Assembly (NCBI GenBank): GCA_028278225.1
Contig: JANQEU010000079.1
Location: 186,001-250,000, forward strand
Length of the DNA stretch: 64,000 nucleotides
Reading direction: 5' to 3'
Source of the DNA: Cyclobacteriaceae bacterium
GTDB taxonomy: Bacteria > Bacteroidota > Bacteroidia > Cytophagales > Cyclobacteriaceae
The notes below the pieces were generated by a model. That model saw nothing but the letters and a program-made list of their open reading frames with translations. It was not told the DNA's origin and made no database searches. This document shows positions 61,855 through 64,000 of this stretch, piece by piece. Within the stretch, counting starts at the first letter, position 1. Each line of letters opens with the position of its first letter. The position numbers and the translations under genes were made by a program.

Positions 61855-62496
61855 ATGTCTATGAAAAAATTAATCATTAATGCTGATGATTTCGGCCTGA
61901 GTAAGGTCTTTAATGAATCAATTCTGCTTCTTCTAAATCACTGGCAAATTACATCGACCACCGTAATGGTAAATCGTATATCGGACAGTCAAAGTGATCA
62001 GGTAAGCCAGCTCAAAGACCTCATTGAGAAAAGAAAAGTAAGTATCGGTTTACATACGGAATTCACCTATGATCAACATGAAAAGCAGATAAAAGATCAA
62101 TTCGAGAAGTTTGTCCGAATATTCGAAATCCAGCCGGATCATCTTGATATCCATAAGGAACATTTGCATACCGGATATCATCACCTGGTTGCTGATTTCT
62201 GCAAATCCAGGGGAATCCCTTTTAGAAATCACGGAAATGGATTTGAAGGTTTAAAAACAACCGATAAAAAGTACTTTTTCGGGTCGACTCCTGATTTTTC
62301 AGCAATAGATCAATGGCTAAAAGAACTGAGAGATAATGAAGTCAATGAACTCGTCTTTCATCCGGGAAGATATGATCCGGATTGCCCCTCAAGCCTGAAC
62401 AGGGACAGGGAGATCGATATTGATCATATTGTCAGGATCAATGACCATCTTGGAGATTACAATATCGATTTAGTGAGTTTTCTGATATTGCATTGA
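61855..62496 (+). CDS. ChbG/YdjC-like carbohydrate deacetylase
   Basis: A 213-residue protein of the YdjC family. The ATG at 61855 is preferred over the GTG at 61852. A further ATG lies at 61861. Metal and catalytic motifs: NADDFGLS, SIGLHTEFTYD and DIHKEHLH. ChbG of Escherichia coli deacetylates chitobiose and chitotriose, and this one closes an operon with GH9, ROK, MFS and SIS genes. Together they point to uptake and use of a chitin- or chitosan-derived oligosaccharide. No chitinase is in the window. Confidence 0.85.
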   Translation: MSMKKLIINADDFGLSKVFNESILLLLNHWQITSTTVMVNRISDSQSDQVSQLKDLIEKRKVSIGLHTEFTYDQHEKQIKDQFEKFVRIFEIQPDHLDIHKEHLHTGYHHLVADFCKSRGIPFRNHGNGFEGLKTTDKKYFFGSTPDFSAIDQWLKELRDNEVNELVFHPGRYDPDCPSSLNRDREIDIDHIVRINDHLGDYNIDLVSFLILH

Positions 62497-62512
62497 AAAA
62501 CATATGGTATAA

Positions 62513-64000
62513 CTATTCCAATCGAATAGTTTCTATGGCAACTCCCTGTTTTTGATCCACCCGGTTTTCAGGAATTCCCGGACCTATGGAGAATTGCAAT
62601 GTTTCCATATCTTTTATATCAAATGGAGCGTCCGAGCCACCTTCAAAATAATAAGGAAGAAATGTGGGATACGGTCTGGGCAGGGTAACCAGCGGTACCC
62701 TGCTTAGATCCTCAAAAGGAATTCGATAATCTTGTTGTATGCTGTCCAGCTCAATAATTGCTCCAAAAGCTCTGCCATCCTTCGACACCAATGCAACCTG
62801 AAATGCAGAACTTCCTTCTGTTAATGCCTTTCCTCTGAAAACAATTTGCGAAGTTTTGTCAAGATCCTGCTTCCTGCCTGCTATCTTCCTGCCAAAATAA
62901 TACCGCATTGAATAGTCATGGATGGGTTCTCTTTCAGGATTTTCAGGGTCAACTTCAAAGAGTTTGTTGATCCTGACCTGTACTTCACTCCTTCCCGGCT
63001 CCGTTAATGGTGTTACGGCTGATTCCCATGTCCACTTGCGATACAGTTCATCTTCATCCGTAAATGCATTAAAAAGGTAAATTGGTGCCTCCTCCGATAC
63101 CACCGGTACTTCATAGGATTCATCCCAGTCAAAATCCCAGTCGCTTGGCACCTGATCATATCCACCGGGGTAAGTCCGGCTGTTGCCAGTGCCATGGACT
63201 GTTATGAAATATTTTAAATAACCTTCATCGATTACATCTTCCGGCACTTCGAAGGAATAGGTATAGCCGGATTTCCTGATCATTTCATATCGCTTGGGTG
63301 GAAAGCCACCGGCTACGGTTAATTCTATGGAATCCGGCTCATATTGTGAGACATATGATGCGGTAATGAGGTATGGGTTACCGCTGCTTATCTGAGTGGG
63401 CGGGTTATGCAAAAGATATGACTCCTTCAAAGTCGTACCAGGGGCAGTAAATTCCTCTAATCGCATATTCTTCCATTTCTCGCCTGGATTAATTTTTGAT
63501 TCGGCGCCCGCTTCTGTCAGCATATATGTTCCGGGCCGTATTGCAAAAGCCGATCCCTGAACTTTTGGCTGAAAAATGTTACCCTGATCAAGGGGTTTGA
63601 CAGAGAAATCATTTCCAAGATCCGGTAATGTTATGGTCATTGGCCACTCACGCCAGTTGACCACGGCAACGGTCTTTTTGAGGCTATTCCGGCCAAAGGG
63701 GTCCTTGAGCCATATTGCGTCCGGCATGACCTCAAGCCGCCAGACCCCATTGTCTATCCTGTCAAGAAAGTAGGCTCCCGTTCCTTCATAGGCAATAACA
63801 GCGGAATTTCCATAGCCAGCGATTTCTACTAATTCCTTTGGAGAAGGTGGTACCGTTAGAGTGTGATTTGTGTATATAAATTTTTTGTCGGTGACCAGCT
63901 CAGCCAGGTCCTCCTCATAGCTGATGCGGAATGATCCGAATTTTGTATTGTCCGGGAAGCTTCCGTAATCCTGATAAAGCGGAACCTGGTGAAAAACTTC
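62513..64000 (-). CDS. Large protein of unknown family, N-terminus beyond the window edge
   Basis: The frame is open from the right edge (64000) to the TGA/TAA at 62513, giving 495 visible residues and no start (ATG 63727 is internal). It has many aromatic residues, beta-strand patterns and several Ig-like or jelly-roll-like stretches (VKPLDQGNIFQPKVQGSAFA, YSFEVPEDVIDEGYLKYFIT). A late region resembles a carbohydrate-binding fold (DAPFDIKDMETLQFSIGP). It may be the C-terminal part of a secreted glycoside hydrolase or lyase, but I do not recognise the family. It converges with the ChbG gene. Confidence 0.7.
   Translation of the reverse strand, partial: EVFHQVPLYQDYGSFPDNTKFGSFRISYEEDLAELVTDKKFIYTNHTLTVPPSPKELVEIAGYGNSAVIAYEGTGAYFLDRIDNGVWRLEVMPDAIWLKDPFGRNSLKKTVAVVNWREWPMTITLPDLGNDFSVKPLDQGNIFQPKVQGSAFAIRPGTYMLTEAGAESKINPGEKWKNMRLEEFTAPGTTLKESYLLHNPPTQISSGNPYLITASYVSQYEPDSIELTVAGGFPPKRYEMIRKSGYTYSFEVPEDVIDEGYLKYFITVHGTGNSRTYPGGYDQVPSDWDFDWDESYEVPVVSEEAPIYLFNAFTDEDELYRKWTWESAVTPLTEPGRSEVQVRINKLFEVDPENPEREPIHDYSMRYYFGRKIAGRKQDLDKTSQIVFRGKALTEGSSAFQVALVSKDGRAFGAIIELDSIQQDYRIPFEDLSRVPLVTLPRPYPTFLPYYFEGGSDAPFDIKDMETLQFSIGPGIPENRVDQKQGVAIETIRLE

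Noticed and set aside
1-64000. CRISPR arrays, insertion sequences, rRNA or tRNA genes
   Set aside because: No regularly spaced repeats, transposase frames or recognisable RNA gene were seen on either strand, though a covariance search was not possible.

Overview
The window looks like a chromosome segment of a marine or polysaccharide-degrading Bacteroidota, most likely Cytophagales-like. The reasons are lipoprotein-rich sulfatase and glycoside hydrolase clusters, moderate GC, weak Shine-Dalgarno sequences, -7-like TTTG promoter elements, giant PAS/GAF sensor kinases, and YaiO-type and small beta-barrel outer membrane proteins. No rRNA, tRNA, CRISPR array or insertion sequence was recognised. 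No SusC/SusD pair is present.

Region 1 (1-20700) is a sulfated-glycan catabolic island. It holds a Gfo/Idh/MocA oxidoreductase (cut by the window edge), a two-domain DUF1080 (3-keto-glycoside hydrolase-type) protein, a frameshifted GH92 alpha-mannosidase, six Cys-type sulfatases, a PhoD-like phosphatase, a sialate O-acetylesterase-like protein and a metallophosphoesterase with a PA14-like tail. Four copies of a 19-bp palindrome (consensus CTGTGTA-N5-TACACAG) precede separate leftward transcription units and suggest one local regulon. A 154-bp scar joins the first and last codons of a mannonate dehydratase gene (uxuA).

Region 2 (20700-22100) is a gene graveyard: an orphan terminator, a GIY-YIG nuclease pseudogene with a frameshift and a stop, and tandem hairpin terminators.

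Region 3 (22100-46300) is the most unusual part. It is a signalling and export cluster with four SiaC-like (DUF1987) regulatory proteins, a STAS/SpoIIAA-like protein, four single-domain or LuxR-type response regulators on the left arm, a 1,948-residue LOV-containing PAS/GAF histidine kinase, two further histidine kinases, and three paralogous small outer membrane proteins. The right arm carries an exopolysaccharide-type module: a fifth regulator (REC only), a HEAT-repeat membrane protein, a processive GT2 synthase, and a TPR-YaiO outer membrane protein. A shared promoter layout (TAAG-N62-TTTG and/or TACGCT-N26-TTTG, at fixed distances) precedes genes on both arms. This suggests one dispersed regulon that links light or stress sensing to envelope or exopolysaccharide output.

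Region 4 (46300-55000) holds an M28 peptidase with PDZ domain, a TolB-like propeller lipoprotein, a PiT phosphate transporter with a PhoU-like tail, and three secreted or lipoproteins of unclear role (one alpha/beta hydrolase, one PQQ-like propeller).

Region 5 (55000-64000) reads as an amino-sugar oligosaccharide locus (chitin/chitosan-like): CE4-type deacetylase, HGSNAT-like acetyltransferase, GH9 hydrolase, ROK kinase, MFS transporter, SIS-domain protein and a ChbG/YdjC deacetylase. An unassigned secreted-type protein runs off the right edge.
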